DNA of 64,000 nt from Colletotrichum lupini (GCF_023278565.1 NC_064675.1:3162001-3226000); one strand, 5' to 3'. Counted from the stretch's first letter, positions 1-11,780 are shown. Numbers and translations: made by a program. Notes: generated from the sequence alone by a model not told the origin.

Positions 1-261
1 CGCCGAGACGCACTATCAACGTTAATGATACCCCTGTTGAGCTCGAGTGATAGATGTAGAGGCACACAGAAGTTCTGTCCACGGTATTCCAGGCTTGTGG
101 TAGTATAATGTATCTGACTTAATGATATAATTAGGCACGTGGAGGATAGCAAGGGGTGATTTTCATTCAATAATGTACTCTTAGTTACTTTCTTACAAGT
201 AATCATCTACACGCGCCATCGCTTGAAATGCTTCAGCATGAGTCCACGCCGATGCTCAACA

Positions 262-1331
262 TCACACGCCATCGACGGTCGTAGCAGTCCCCTTGACCGC
301 CATCCCTCCATCATCACCCTCAATCCAAACATCCCACTTCCTCTCCCCTTCACTCGCCTCCTTCTCTCGCAGGCAAAGCGTCATCTCCCGACCGCAGTAC
401 AGCGGCGCCAGGTTCCGGTACCCGTACCAGCGCACGCTCTGCCCTTTGCCCTGCCTGTTCAAGAACGCGAGCACCAGAGCCAGCGACAGAGGCCCGTGGA
501 CCAGCGTCGCGGGATGGCCCTCTTGCGCAGCCCACGCCGGGTCCAGATGGATCGCGTGCGCGTTGTACGTCAGCGCGCTGAAATTGGTGAGGAGGTTCTG
601 CGTCGGCGTCAGAGTGAGAGACGCTGTCGGCTTATGCGGCGCTAACCCAGTCTCAAACGTCAGTACTTTTCTCGTTCTCCAAACTCTCTTCCACGGCTTG
701 GAATGAAGACTGAATTTGCTGCTGACCGCCGCTCACCTTTCAAACTCCGCCGCGCCGGACCAGAAACATCAACATCAGGAAGGAAAGCCAACGTCCTCCT
801 CTCCTCAACCGCCGGTCCGCTCTCGCCACGACCAGCAGCAGAAGATGCCCCATACCGCCGCCACAACTCGACCCACACCCGGCCCTTCTCGGCCCTCACA
901 TCCTCCACGCTCTCGACACAGCCGACCCGGCGCCCATCCAGACGAAGCACATCCTCCCAGCCCTCTCGGAACCGGACCTCGCCGCCCGCCCAGAGCCGGC
1001 GCGTAAAGGGCGCCCCGGGGCAATGGTCTGGGTCAGTGCCGTCCGGCATCAGCCATGAGGGCGGCGATTGGAGGGGGAAATAGGCCAGGTGGTGGCCTTG
1101 CGGCAACGGACTCGCAGGCCCGGAGGATGGTGGGTACTTTGGTGGATAGTCGGCGGACGAGGTGAAGATGTCAGCGAACAGGAGGTTAAGGAGATGGGAG
1201 GGCGTCGGGGAGAGGTGGTCTGGGATCTCCTTGCTGGTGTGCAGAACGTGGGCGATTCCTGCCTCTACCGATGAGGATGCATTCTGAGTTGCGAATCCCC
1301 GACGAAGGGTGTTGAGGAGCAGAGGCCTCAT
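262..1331 (-). CDS. HTD2: Mitochondrial 3-hydroxyacyl-thioester dehydratase (HTD2 type)
   Basis: Dehydrates 3-hydroxyacyl-ACP in mitochondrial type II fatty acid synthesis (family knowledge). Two exons, 1331-737 and 641-262, with a 95-bp intron; they join to 324 codons. The N-terminus (MRPLLLNTLRRGF) is Arg-rich without acidic residues, as in a mitochondrial presequence. Residues about 40-190 look like the degenerate N-terminal hot-dog half; the C-terminal half carries the hydratase-2-like stretch FSALTYNAHAIHLDP and then HPATLVHGPLSLAL. The intron falls just before the active hot-dog half, and splicing is needed because the first-exon frame stops at 660. Same strand as eRF1 downstream, separated by 786 bp. 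Family assignment is secure from these motifs; localisation is inferred. Confidence 0.87.
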
Positions 1332-2117
1332 GTTGAAGTTGGCATTGGCGGCTTACACGCCTCAGTGAGTGTGATGTTATGAGACTGAGTTGGAGGTCAT
1401 GAATATGCATATAACCAGTTGATAGGTCATAGTCGCATATCGGATAAAGATGCCTGTGTGAAAGTGCGACCCCAAGTTGACTGTGCCTTAAGGGGGAGGG
1501 GAACTGGGAATGTACACCAGGAAAGTCATTGTTTAATGAGGACAAGGGCTGCTCTCATGGGTTACCCATCTAGGTGTAAGAGCTGAGGTGGCAAGTCACA
1601 CAAACACGGTAGTCCTTGTGGCACAGAAACATCATTCACGCTAAATGAACAGGCTCGAGCGAGCCTGAAAGGACTGAGTAGGCATTTAATTTCATTTTCA
1701 TTCTATCTAGTCGCGATCAACAAGCGGTCGCCTCCCGACCGCTCTTGAGTGTCCTCTGTCTGTGAGAGGATCATCTGGTGCCCATGTTAGTTGCACAGCT
1801 CCAGCAGTGGCTGAAAGGATGGTCTCACATGTAGACTAGGTCTCAACTCAAGAGGCCTTCATAACAGACCGAAGCGGGCTCGGGCGCGCCACTTGGTGGG
1901 TGAGGTGAGCCGGGCTCATCGGGCTCCTGTCTGCAAGGAGCTGATGGGCGACGTTCGGCTTGGGCGCGGGCGCGGGCTGCGACGCTGTGCGCGCGGATTC
2001 CTCTTCGCTGTCAGGCTTCAGAGACGGTACTTGAGTCGATCCCTCGTTCTCGAGGGCCTCGGTTGGTCAATCTAGGATGGTCAGTTTCTTGTAGTTGGCA
2101 GATAGGGTACTGGAAGG
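1332..2117. other. Intergenic, HTD2 promoter side / eRF1 3' side
   Basis: 786 bp between two minus-strand genes. It must hold the HTD2 promoter and the eRF1 3' UTR. The segment 1870-2060 is GC-rich with short open frames but no recognisable protein. No repeat or RNA gene seen. Confidence 0.6.
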
Positions 2118-3666
2118 TCACAAACCGTCGTAGTAGTCATCGTCGTCATCAACCTCAGCCAACTGCTCGAAGTTCACCTTGTAGCGGAGAATGCCACCGA
2201 TACCACCAAAGCCCTTGACGAACTGGTTGCCCTCGGTGGAACGGTCAGAGACGAACTCGAGGTTGGTACCGAAGTCCTTGTAGTGCTCTGCAATCCACTC
2301 AAGGAAGGATTCTTGGGTAACGACTTCCATCTCCTGGCCAGTCTCCTTGTCCATGAAAATGGCACGGTCACCGGTTTCCTGCTGCTTTGTAGTGTGCAGC
2401 AGGTGCTCGGTGCCCTGGCTGTCCTTGAGCTTCCAGCGGGTGATCTCCAAGTTCTCGAAGACGATCAGAACCTCCACAGCGCCCAACTCCAGAGCCTTGA
2501 GGGTATCCTCAATACCGTAGCAGACACGACCGGTGTCCTGGCTGATCTCCTCGAAGTACTTTCCGATGAGCTTCTTCTCCTGGATGAACTTGACGTTGCC
2601 GAGGGTCTCGGAAGAAAGCTCGATAGCCTGGTTGAAACCGTTCTCACCACCATAGGAAACGTCAACAACCTTGATGACCTTGGTGGCCAGACGGTTATCG
2701 AACAGGTCGGAGGCGTTGAGATCAGTCTTGAAATCGGCAGAACCAGCCAAAATCAGACCAGCGACGTTGGGCTTGTCATTGGTAATGAAGTTCTGGACGG
2801 CCAACTCGGCAACCTTGCGGACATAGTTGTGACGCTTCTCCTCACGAAGACGGGCGAAACGAAGAGCGGATTGACCACCACGACCGTGCTTCTTGGGAAG
2901 ATCGACAGAGAACTTGTGAACAACTTCTCTGGTGTTTCCGGAAAGGGTTCCGAAAAGGGCTCCGTTACCGTCCATAATAATGAAACCAAACTTCTGATCC
3001 GACTCGAGAAGCTCGGCCAAAGCCTCTGTGTGGAACTTGTTGTCACAGAGGTAAAGGGAGGTGTTGATGGGCTTGAAAGGCTCAAAGTCGATGTTGACCT
3101 TTCTCTCCTTGCCTTCCTGGGTCAAGATTTCACCACAGTAGACAACCAAGCCGTTGGGAGGGACCTTATTGTACAGCTTGAGACGCTGCTGGGTCGAGGT
3201 AATGGCTGAAAGCACGGACTGTCTGTTGACTCTGGACTTGATGTTTGACGCGGTTCCCTGTATAAAGTCTCATTAATACCGGTCCGGCTTGAATGGTGTG
3301 CGATTGTCGCAGTCGCAACGTACGTATTCTTCAGCCAACATCTTGGCGGCTCGGGAAATCTGATCCTTGGGAGCTGTGGTGGGGTGTTAGTCGAACCCGG
3401 CATCGGCGACGGCATGGCGGTCGGGGAATAAAAACGTACGAATGATGAGCGAGATCATGGAAGTGCCGTTACCACGAGCGGCCTCGAGGCGCTTGATCAG
3501 CTTCTTGACCTTCCATATCTCGATCTGTGTTGCACCCCATAAAGGGAATCGTCAGCCTGCATGCTCGGAGCGCGGGGCAAAAAAGGAGGGGCTCCGAGGC
3601 CACGATGTAGGAATACGGGAAAAAACTCACGTTCTTCTCGGCCTCGTTCGCCTGGGGGTCCGACAT
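2118..3666 (-). CDS. SUP45: Eukaryotic peptide chain release factor 1 (eRF1)
   Basis: Recognises all three stop codons in the ribosomal A site and triggers peptide release with eRF3. Four exons: 3666-3631, 3524-3440, 3373-3324, 3257-2118, giving 436 aa, the normal family length. Visible signatures: NIKS at about 62-65 and YLCDNKF at about 126-132 (stop-codon recognition), GGQ at about 184-186 (peptidyl-tRNA hydrolysis), and an acidic C-terminus ([12 protein letters not shown]) typical of eRF3-binding tails. All three introns sit in the first 57 codons. The stop is TGA followed by C, a weak termination context. Diverges from the DUF1770 gene across 912 bp. Identification is certain. Confidence 0.98.
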
Positions 3667-4578
3667 CTTGAATGAGGGTAATTAAGGGACTCGAGGAACG
3701 ACAAAATGAGGGAACGCGTTCGCGTGACGGTGAGGGATTTGTCGTCGACGTCGCGCGGTTCTCCGGGCGGGAACGATGCGTTGCGATGCGGTCGGGTAGT
3801 TGCAAGGAAAGAAAAGTTGGTGCTCCACGTAGGTAGGTCGATTTTTTGTGCTGTCACCGTGGAGCGCACCAGGATCCGGCTCTGGCTGGGTGTACGCCCA
3901 AAACCGGGTAGGGCGCTAAACCGCAAGCGAGTCATAGGGTGCCTACAGCCTGGCCACTCTAAATTCTAGCCACTCATCTCCCGACTTTCACACGTACCAC
4001 CATGTTTTGCTGGAGCCGCCCGCCCCATGGTTCATCTTCAACGCCGTATGTCTTTGGAATTTAGGCACTTCAAACACTCATTACACTGGACTCTGACCAT
4101 CGCAATGACTATCGAGTGAGTCACTGAGATAGACACCCTCAGATGTCTATGTAATATTATTCGGCGATGTCTTGCAGGATAAGCTAGGCAGGCTGCAGCC
4201 CGTTTAAAAAGGCACAATGTAAGGCAGGTTGTGAGACAAAGCCAATGTGCTGTATTAGTTGCCCATTCAACCCCACTCGATCTTGTGCCGCTAAAAGTTG
4301 GGCCACTGAATTTCTGTGTGCCGTCCGGATATCGCTTTCTTTGGGCGGAACGGCTGATGACCTCAGCGGTGGATCCGCCATGCAAGTAAGGGTGCATAGG
4401 ATCATCCCGTGTGCTGGATTAATGAATGACCAATGACCATGCAACTAACGAGCTAACTTTATCGCAACCTCCCAACGCGCCCATACCCGTCCCCGCGAGA
4501 GCTTCCCGAAGTCGCAGCTCAAGCCACTACCTGCTGTAGCTCCTGTTCGTCATACACACACAGCGCCAGACTCGCAAC
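3667..4578. promoter_or_regulatory. Divergent intergenic region, eRF1 / DUF1770 gene
   Basis: 912 bp between two genes transcribed away from each other, so it must contain both promoters. 4440-4578 is pyrimidine-rich and is likely the leader of the plus-strand gene. No specific factor site can be assigned with confidence. Confidence 0.5.
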
Positions 4579-5152
4579 ATGGCTTCCTCCGTACCCATCC
4601 AGATCGCAGAGACGATACAGACAGCCCACATCAACCGGGCACCCTCCCCGAGCCACGACCTCAATCCCTCCACAGCAGCCTCCGAGAAGGAGCCAGTGAC
4701 ATTAGAACCCGTTCCGACCCAGGACGATCTCGACGATGATGAGCTCGACGACTACATTCCACGCAGTGTGGTGAACATGAAGCCGCGTACAGCAAAGCTT
4801 CCACCCATGCCCGACCTGCGTTTCGAGCAGAGTTACCTCAACAGCATTTCCAAGGCCGATACCTGGGGGCGGGTGGCGTGGATCACCGCAAGGGATCAGG
4901 TAGGTTGCTCGGGTGCAGCGGGCGGCGGGGTGATTCAGTACTGATCTGATGTAGGTGATGATGCCCCTGATACAAGGCGTCGTTTACAACTTGTTCCTCA
5001 TCGGCTGGCACCACTGGAACAAGAACGCTCAGGTCCACGGCAGTTCGATAGGTGCGAGGGTCCGGAGGTGGTGGTATAGCGTGAATAACTGGCAGCTGCC
5101 CCCGCAAAAGAGCTCAAACTGGAGGACGGCATTTACAAAGAAGGAGCTGTGA
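4579..5152 (+). CDS. DUF1770-type protein, Atg43-like (candidate mitophagy receptor)
   Basis: Two exons, 4579-4899 and 4955-5152 (55-bp intron), 172 aa. The N-terminal half is disordered and acidic (DDLDDDELDDYIP). The conserved core LRFEQSYL...RDQVMMPLIQGVVYNLFLIGWHHW is what I associate with Pfam DUF1770, the family I believe includes fission yeast Atg43, an outer-mitochondrial-membrane Atg8-binding mitophagy receptor. The PLIQGVVYNLFLIGW stretch could be a membrane segment. No textbook Atg8-interacting motif stands out; WGRV, preceded by an aspartate, is a weak candidate. Converges with the WHIM gene, 298 bp between stop codons. Family call moderate; function inferred. Confidence 0.72.
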
Positions 5153-5450
5153 GGGACAGGAACACATAGCATGAAAGGGTCAGGAAACATGATTGGTGTG
5201 GTATCTGTACATCTAAAATCGAAGCAGAGTGTCTCTGCAAGCCAGGTACTTTTCAGTACCGCTGCGTCTCGTGGTGCGCATATCCCCCGAGAGTACTAGC
5301 CGTAGTACCGTCTATGAATGAGCGAATGCTCCTACAAATAATTGTTCAATCATCCTGATGGTTCCCATCATCTATCCCTATCCGTACTCCGCCTGCCAAG
5401 TTTTACCGCCAAACGCCAAAGGACTTGTGGTAGCCAGTTCCCAATGAACC

Positions 5451-7484
5451 CTACTCGCGCACACCAACATCCACTTGTTGCAGCATGGTCTGCAGCTTGT
5501 CCGGGCTTCCTCTAAAGGCCAAGGAGGTCTGCACAGCGGCCGGGCTCAAGGGCGGGTTTGTAGTCGCAACGTTGATGACAGGCTCTGGGGTCTTGTCCCT
5601 GGGTTTGGCGACAATCTCGTCAACCATTTCGTCGACTCTCGTGGGGGCTTTCTCATCCTCTGGGGCGGGAGTCATCATGGCCGTTTTCGTCGTGGTTGGG
5701 GACTTCTTGACCGAGAGCTTTACGATCAAGCTCTTTCGAGGTTCATCGGCCAAGTCTTCATCTGCCATGTCCACGTCTTCGCCTAATTCGTCATCGTCTT
5801 CCTCACTCTCATCCGGGACATGGTCCTCTTCTTCGTCGTCACCCAAATCAGGTTCGCTTCCGTCATCATCGTCTTCATCCATAGAGTCACGTCCATGAGT
5901 CCGCGTGCCCTTGGATGACCATCCGTTGGTTCCATGGTTAACCGCTGCAGCTCTGCGTGGCCGTCCTCCAGGGCCGGACGTCGGTTCTGAGGGCTGACGG
6001 GAATCCTCTGAGTCTCCGTTGACACTACCTGCTGCACTGCTTCCGTTCATTCGTGGCGGGGCTCTGATCTGACGTCCGCTGGCGGTGGTTACTGGGCCGG
6101 TTGGTTCCGCAGGGGTGCTTGTTCCAGTGTTGCGCGCCGAGCGTCGATTGGACGAGTCTGTAAGGAAGTCTTCGTCATCGGAGTAGGTGTACTTGATTCG
6201 CTTGCCTCTCGTACGACCCTCGTAGGAAGAGAAGCCAGGCTCAGGACGTTTGAAGCGGGCTTTCTGAGCCTGTCGATACTCTCTGCGACGTCGTTTCTGC
6301 TTCCATTAATCATTGCCCAGAACAATACCTTGTCACACTGGACTGGAGTTCGATGAGGGATGCTTACCTCCTCGGTACCCTCAAAGCGAGGAATAGCCGC
6401 CAGCATCTTATCTGCAAGCTTCCTCGCCTTGGGGCCGCCATCCTTGGTCTCCAATTTCTCGCAAAGGGCCCTGAGCTCATCGATTGATCCAGCTACTGAC
6501 CACCAAGTGCGGTTGAAACCGGCAGGATTACTCTCCCGATAGACGCGGAAAGCAGTATCGTCCAAGCCCTCAATCAAAAAGTACCGTCTCTTGTCACTGT
6601 CTGAACCCCAGGGTTGGACTGAGAGCGGCTGGTTCAAATCGTCATCGTGACGGTTTCCTTTGTAGGATTTGTTGATGATGGTCTTGACAGTTTCGGATGC
6701 TGAAAGAGACCACAAGGCGAATGCGCGAAGGAGAGACAGCTGTGCCAATTGGTTAGTGAACTGGTGCACAGGCAAGTAATGCGCACTTCAGTGCTTACTC
6801 TCTGGGTGGGTGTGATGCTGTGAAAGGTGTTGCTACCCGACAGTGGGTTGACACCTTCCCACGATCGCGGCCATTGGGACTTGTGGGCGGCAAGAGCGTC
6901 GTCCAGAGCTTTGGAGTATTGGCCGGCCCTATCACGCCAATTAGCAAACCAAAAAGACCATATTGTTTGCTGTCGCGTCCACGTACCTGACGTCCTGCTT
7001 TCGGTTCAAGAGCAGGAAGAGTAGAGCGCACAGGAAAGCTTCGACTCTTTCGCCAGGAGGGCTGCCAATAATGTCTTGTTCAAGCTCATGCGGGCCAAAG
7101 TTGGCCAAGGATTTCGGGAACGCATCGTTGAATCGGCTGCGAAACATAACCAGAAACTGGAGGTGGGTGTTAGCTTGTCCTATGACGTGGGGCGCGCTCT
7201 TCTACGCGTTTTTTTTGCGCGAAACGACGCGACAGGGTGCATACAGCAATGTCTAGATTGTCAATGAAGGCATTCTCGTGTGGCGGCGATGGCGATCGCT
7301 TGCGAGGCGGCGGCGAGGGCTCTTTGGTCGCGACGGTGGCTTTTTTGCCTTTGGCAAGCTTAGGGAAGAACTTTCGAATGTCACCCTTGGTCGCAGGTTC
7401 AGGCTCAGCTTCGGATTCGACGTCGGAAGGAACTGGCGACAACGAAGACAGCGAAGACAAATCCGAAGAATCGTCGTCAGCCAT
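5451..7484 (-). CDS. WHIM-domain chromatin-remodelling accessory protein
   Basis: Five exons: 7484-7245, 7156-6987, 6928-6799, 6739-6368, 6296-5451; 585 aa. The N-terminus is acidic/serine-rich, then a PPPRKRSPSPP linker. Residues about 75-180 (FLVMFRSRFNDAFP..., FLCALLFLLLNR) and the following LSLLRAFALWSLS resemble WHIM1. PLSVQPWGSDSDKRRYFLIEG matches the WHIM2-like block of ISWI partners (Itc1/Acf1/RSF1 class), which contact nucleosome linker DNA. The C-terminal 280 residues are disordered with basic KRRRREYR, long Asp/Glu runs and SGGRPRRA-like patches, fitting a chromatin protein. An in-frame ATG at 7667 would add 61 residues; I prefer 7484 because of its AAGATGG context and the following conserved-looking start. 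Exact ISWI partner identity unknown. Confidence 0.75.
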
Positions 7485-8785
7485 CTTGGCGATTTTTCCT
7501 CCTCGCGTTAATGGCTGTAGTGTGTGCGGGTGGTGTTGTTGTTGTTGAAGTTGGATGGGGGTGGGTATCGTAGTAGGTGGAGGTGGTGGTATGCGCGCTG
7601 GTGTAGTTGCGAGAGGAAGTTTCGACCGCCCACTCGCGGGACTACTTAAGTCACGTTTGAGCCGCATCTCCTTTCGGTCTGGTTCTCTGATAGGCCCGAG
7701 TCATTAAATCTAAAATACCTACGGCTTTCATTCCTCTTCGCATATTCCCCTTCTCATATATCAAAGACGCGTAGCATGGCCTTGCACCCGGTGAGCCGCC
7801 TCCTCCTCCTCCTTCAAGAAGCCCTTTGCCTGCCCATGCTCCCTGCCGCTTGGTGCTTGAATATGTGCCTGGCGTTGCAACATCTTGTGGATTGTGCTTC
7901 ATGAGTCCTCTTGTCCTCGAAGACGTTGGAGAATCCACGTCGCTCATACCCCACCCGAGGAGCTACCGTGGGATATCCTGGCCTACCTTGCCTTACTAAA
8001 CCTTCTCTCAACACCAAACTGCAACCCAGCGTCTCCTGCTGAGCACCATAGTAGAAGCCTTAAAATATTACATCGTTCTCCTAAGGCGTCCTCATAATCG
8101 AATCATCGTGGATTTATGATGCTCATTTGGTGACAGGTGGGTCCCATGGTGCAGACTAGGACAGAAGTGACCGCGCAAACTAAGACATCCTTCGGCCGGG
8201 AAGCTTCTCGCGATTGTCCAACCTGGAAGCTGACGCATTCTGTTGATGATGCTATTCCCAACCACTGAGTTGGTAGCATTGGGGCTTTGTCGCTGAGACC
8301 CATTTTCCTTCCATTCCACCTACCTGCATCAGCTTGTTGGTCACTGCGGCAGCCGACCTACAGCTTGCCGAGAGCCTATCAAAATCAGGCGGCACCTGAT
8401 GCGTTTTTGAAGCCATTGAGCAATGTGGCGATATAGAGGTCTGTCTTTTGGTCGTAGTCCTGTGGATTGCCTAGCACTTGCATTGCATTCCACCTCGTTC
8501 TCATCCACCGCAACATCCCCTCCCCCTCGTCACATGACAACGCAGCTCGGCCAAATCAGCCGGGACTAAATCATTCCATGCTGATCGCCCGCCTTCGCAA
8601 CTTTGCGTCTGCAGGCATGCTTGACGCTCGGAGTGAGGCTATCTACAGCCTTGATTCCATCTTTGAAATATTCTTGCCCCTTGTGACTGAGTGAACAGGG
8701 CTATGTGTGGTGGGTATAAGCAGCCTGCAATCCAACAACAGGATGTTCCTTTTCGACAATGGCTCGAGATAAGACAACGCCTATT

Positions 8786-9060
8786 CGTCGATTTCGGCAA
8801 GCCTGCGGCCTGAAGTCATCAACATCAACACCTCACTTGAGGCGACGGGCCACTTTGCAGTGATGCGTGCTCCCGCATATTGGACCATACTCGGCCAAAA
8901 TTTTACGCGAAGAACCCTCAAGAGTAAATGCTTCGAACGCAACGATGCACTTCGCGAGGAACGGCCTTCGCCGACTCCGGCGAAGGTTCCGATGACGTTG
9001 ATCGCTGGACCACACCAAGGCACCAAAGACTCCGGGGTCCTTGTAACCTCACCGGATTCC
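8786..9060 (-). pseudogene. Possible relic of a cytochrome P450 N-terminal region
   Basis: On the minus strand, three frames in succession read like fragments of a fungal P450 N-terminus: SLVPWCGPAINVIGTF, then FEAFTLEGSSRKILAEYGP, then SSEVLMLMTSGRRLAEIDE followed at once by a stop. They resemble the usual order 'VG.SGP...S..', 'EGYRKYGP', 'W.VLVTSGR.LVEEI'. At least two frameshifts would be needed and no heme-binding region is present. The similarity is by eye only, so this is a weak call; it may be chance. Confidence 0.2.
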
Positions 9061-9509
9061 TCCCAGAGACCCAAAACATGACCTGCCCACAAAACGCACC
9101 AACACCGGTCGAACACGGCAGACCTGACAGAGCATTAGAAAATGCAGCCACGAGAGAAAAGCAGGAGACAGCGAAGGGAATGAGGAAACCTCATCGAGCA
9201 GAAGTAAGTGCTCACATAATCCAATTGTTTCAAATCTTTCGTGCATCGTCAGAATGACTCATAATGAGTGAGAGACAGTGCACGGCATGACGGCGTTGAG
9301 GATATCGTGAACTTGGCTTCAGTAGGCCATAATGAGACGTTCCGAAGGTGAGGGTAAAGTGCGGAGATCGTAACGCGGTGCAAACGTCCCAGGGTCGAGG
9401 ATGAGTGGCCAAGCAGCAGTTAGCTTATGGGTCCGATTCTGTGGAGACCACTTCATCTTCCCGTCCGTGCTCTGTCAAAATTTTGGACAATCTCCCACGT
9501 ATTTCCTTT

Positions 9510-9527
9510 CACGTGACGTAACACGTG
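9510..9527. promoter_or_regulatory. Paired CACGTG boxes upstream of RPL2
   Basis: CACGTG occurs at 9510-9515 and 9522-9527, 12 bp apart (about one helical turn), about 150 bp before the RPL2 start. CACGTG is the Cbf1-type E-box, and Cbf1 is known to help drive ribosomal protein genes in some ascomycetes (Candida). Use of these sites here is inferred. Confidence 0.5.
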
Positions 9528-9672
9528 CTCAAGCGAGGAGGGCTGGAGAGGAAGTCCCACGCACCACTGCAGTTTCCGAAATTTGAGCCATCCTGCTTGT
9601 TGACGGAATTTGACGATTCAACCTCACCACGACGACAACACCTAGCCCTCCGAACGCCAGAGGACTGCCAAG

Positions 9673-10758
9673 ATGGGTCGCGTTGTAAGTCATTGTTCTA
9701 TCCAACACTCGATTCTTTATTTGCGGAACGATATTGGCGCATTATCGACTTGCTGCTCGTCGCATTCGACATTCCAACAATTCGAAACCCGCGAACTTTT
9801 TTTCGAGATGGACAAGGGACAGGACAAAAGGCGCTGACATACTCTTCCTCAGATCCGTAACCAGAGAAGAGGTCGTGGCTCTATCTTCACGGCCAACACC
9901 CGCCTGAACAAGGTGAGATTCGACATCCTCGAAATTCGCGATACGACGACAGTTTTTCCTAACGATTTTCTGTGCAGGCCCCCGCGAAGTTCCGCAACCT
10001 CGACTATGCCGAGAGACACGGATACCTCCGTGGTATCGTGAAGGACATCATCCACGACCCCGGCCGTGGCGCTCCTCTCGCCCAGGTCGTCTTCCGCGAC
10101 CCCTACAAGTTCAAGCAGCACACCGAGACCTTCATCGCCAACGAGGGCATGTACACCGGCCAGTTCATCTACGCCGGCAAGAAGGCCGCCCTTACCGTCG
10201 GCAACGTCCTTCCCCTCGGCTCCATGCCTGAGGGTACCGTCGTCTCCAACGTCGAGACCAAGATCGGTGACCGTGGCACTCTCGGCCGCACTTCCGGCAA
10301 CTACATCACCATTGTCGGCCACAACCCCGATGAGGGCAAGACCCGCATCAAGCTTCCCTCCGGCGCCAAGAAGGTCGTCCACTCCGAGGCCCGTGGCATG
10401 ATCGGCATTGTTGCCGGTGGTGGCCGTACCGACAAGCCCCTCCTGAGTACGTTTTGGCCCCTGGTTCTGGAAGGATGAGATAAAGGGTAAGACGAAGCAA
10501 AGGAAAACAGTTGACTAACGAATTTCTACAGAGGCTTCCCGCGCCAAGCACAAATTCGCTGTCAAGCGTGGTGCCAACTGGCCCAGAACTCGTGGTGTTG
10601 CCATGAACCCCGTCGACCATCCCCACGGTGGTGGTAACCACCAGCATATCGGTAAGGCCTCGACCATCTCCCGCTACGCCGTCCAGGGACAAAAGGCCGG
10701 TCTTATTGCTGCGAGACGGACGGGTCTGCTCCGTGGTACCCAGAAGGTCAAGGAATAA
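9673..10758 (+). CDS. RPL2: 60S ribosomal protein L2 (uL2; L8 in animals)
   Basis: Structural protein at the peptidyl-transferase centre of the large subunit. Four exons: 9673-9684, 9853-9912, 9978-10446, 10532-10758; 255 aa against 254 in yeast. The first coding exon is only 12 nt (MGRV), then [12 protein letters not shown]. The diagnostic C-terminal loop [20 protein letters not shown] is intact, with the His residues close to the catalytic centre. Codon use is strongly biased to C-ending codons, as in a highly expressed gene, which also creates a long spurious antisense frame. Followed on the same strand by adenosine kinase. Confidence 0.98.
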
Positions 10759-11363
10759 AGGTCATAGTTTGGCTGGATTTCAGGGTTCCATTGGGATGGT
10801 GTTACGCGGCTGGCATCTTTTGAGGGTACTCGCAAGGGCAGTTCATCTGGTAGCTCTTCGGCAAGTACTAAAAGGCATTTTGCGCATTGAATGATCACGC
10901 CATGATTCCCCCCGCTACAAGAGGGAGAGGAGAACGCCCAACCCAACTGTGATGAGTGAGACGCCGGGAGTTTGTGTGGATGACGAACAAAAAACGGGGT
11001 TTGGGACAGCAAATGGAGTGAGGAGGAAAGTGGCCTTTGGATCTTTCCTCCTAAGCCCAGCTACCATATGTAGTTGCGGTTTCCTCTTTCAATTGATCGA
11101 TTCGGAATTTTATATTGAGGAGCTGCTCCTGTCTCGTGACATTTCTTCATTCGGCGAGTGGCCTGATGATACGATGGCCCCAAAAACAAAAACGGCGCTT
11201 TCCCGCTCTGACTCGGTTCTACGAAACCTGACTCTTCATAATTCCTCGACAGAACCGCCAAAATCACGGGAAACCTACACTCGGTGATTTGATATCGATC
11301 CCCGATTCCCCTTGCTTCACGCTTCTCATAAGTGTACTCCACATCAGTCACTCGCGCGCAATA
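10759..11363. other. Intergenic, RPL2 3' side / adenosine kinase promoter
   Basis: About 600 bp between two plus-strand genes. 10759-10900 is probably the RPL2 3' UTR; the rest should include the adenosine kinase promoter. No motif assigned and no gene seen. Confidence 0.5.
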
Positions 11364-11780
11364 ATGTTCGCTTGCCAGAGAGTCACCGCCTCGAGGTGTC
11401 TCACCCAACGCTGCACGTCCACCAATTCTCTCAATGCAACAGTAAAGAGAACCTTTGCTACTCGCCCTCGCCCTCGCCCCACCATCCCTGCTGCCCCTGT
11501 CCTCTCATCACCATCCGCAGCGACAACACCCTCAGCCCGAGCTCCTGCCCACACCCCTCCAAGTCGACAGGCTCCCGGTCAGAGTTCTCGCCCTGCTGTG
11601 CAAGCACGTTTCTTCTCTGACCACCCTACCTCCTCCGACAGGTCCAGCAACCCCACCATCGGCATCCCCTCATCCAAAACTGGCCGACGGAACACCAAAA
11701 TCAAAATCTTTGAAAGCTCCCACAACCTCCATCACTTCCACACCTCATCCATACATCCCAGAACACCTCAATTGAACAAA
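11364..11780 (+). other. In-frame upstream extension of adenosine kinase, presequence-like
   Basis: An ATG at 11364 opens a frame that runs 139 codons without a stop into the canonical adenosine kinase ATG at 11781. Its first 85 residues contain 12 Arg/Lys and no Asp or Glu (MFACQRVTASRCLTQRC..., RTFATRPRPRP, VQARFF), like a mitochondrial presequence. The segment is pyrimidine-rich, which lowers stop-codon frequency, so openness alone is weak evidence. An out-of-frame ATG lies at 11434; from 11437 to 11780 there is none. It may be just the 5' UTR, or the start of a longer isoform. Confidence 0.4.

Larger units (their letters stand above)
7485..9672. other. Divergent intergenic region, WHIM gene / RPL2
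   Basis: 2.2 kb between divergent genes. 7500-7670 is likely the WHIM leader, with a (GTT)n/(GGT)n-rich patch near 7530-7590. Two CACGTG boxes lie 150 bp before RPL2. A possible coding relic at 8786-9060 is listed separately. No intact gene found in six frames. Confidence 0.5.

Noticed and set aside
2283..3209. 308-codon open frame antisense to eRF1
   Set aside because: It mirrors the eRF1 coding sequence; strong C-ending codon bias leaves the antisense frame free of stops. No domain-like sequence.
5485..5898. Ser-rich plus-strand frame opposite the WHIM gene
   Set aside because: Serine runs are the antisense of the Asp/Glu-rich tail of the real gene.
9849..10382. 177-codon open frame antisense to RPL2
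   Set aside because: Same codon-bias artefact; RPL2 exons explain the sequence fully.
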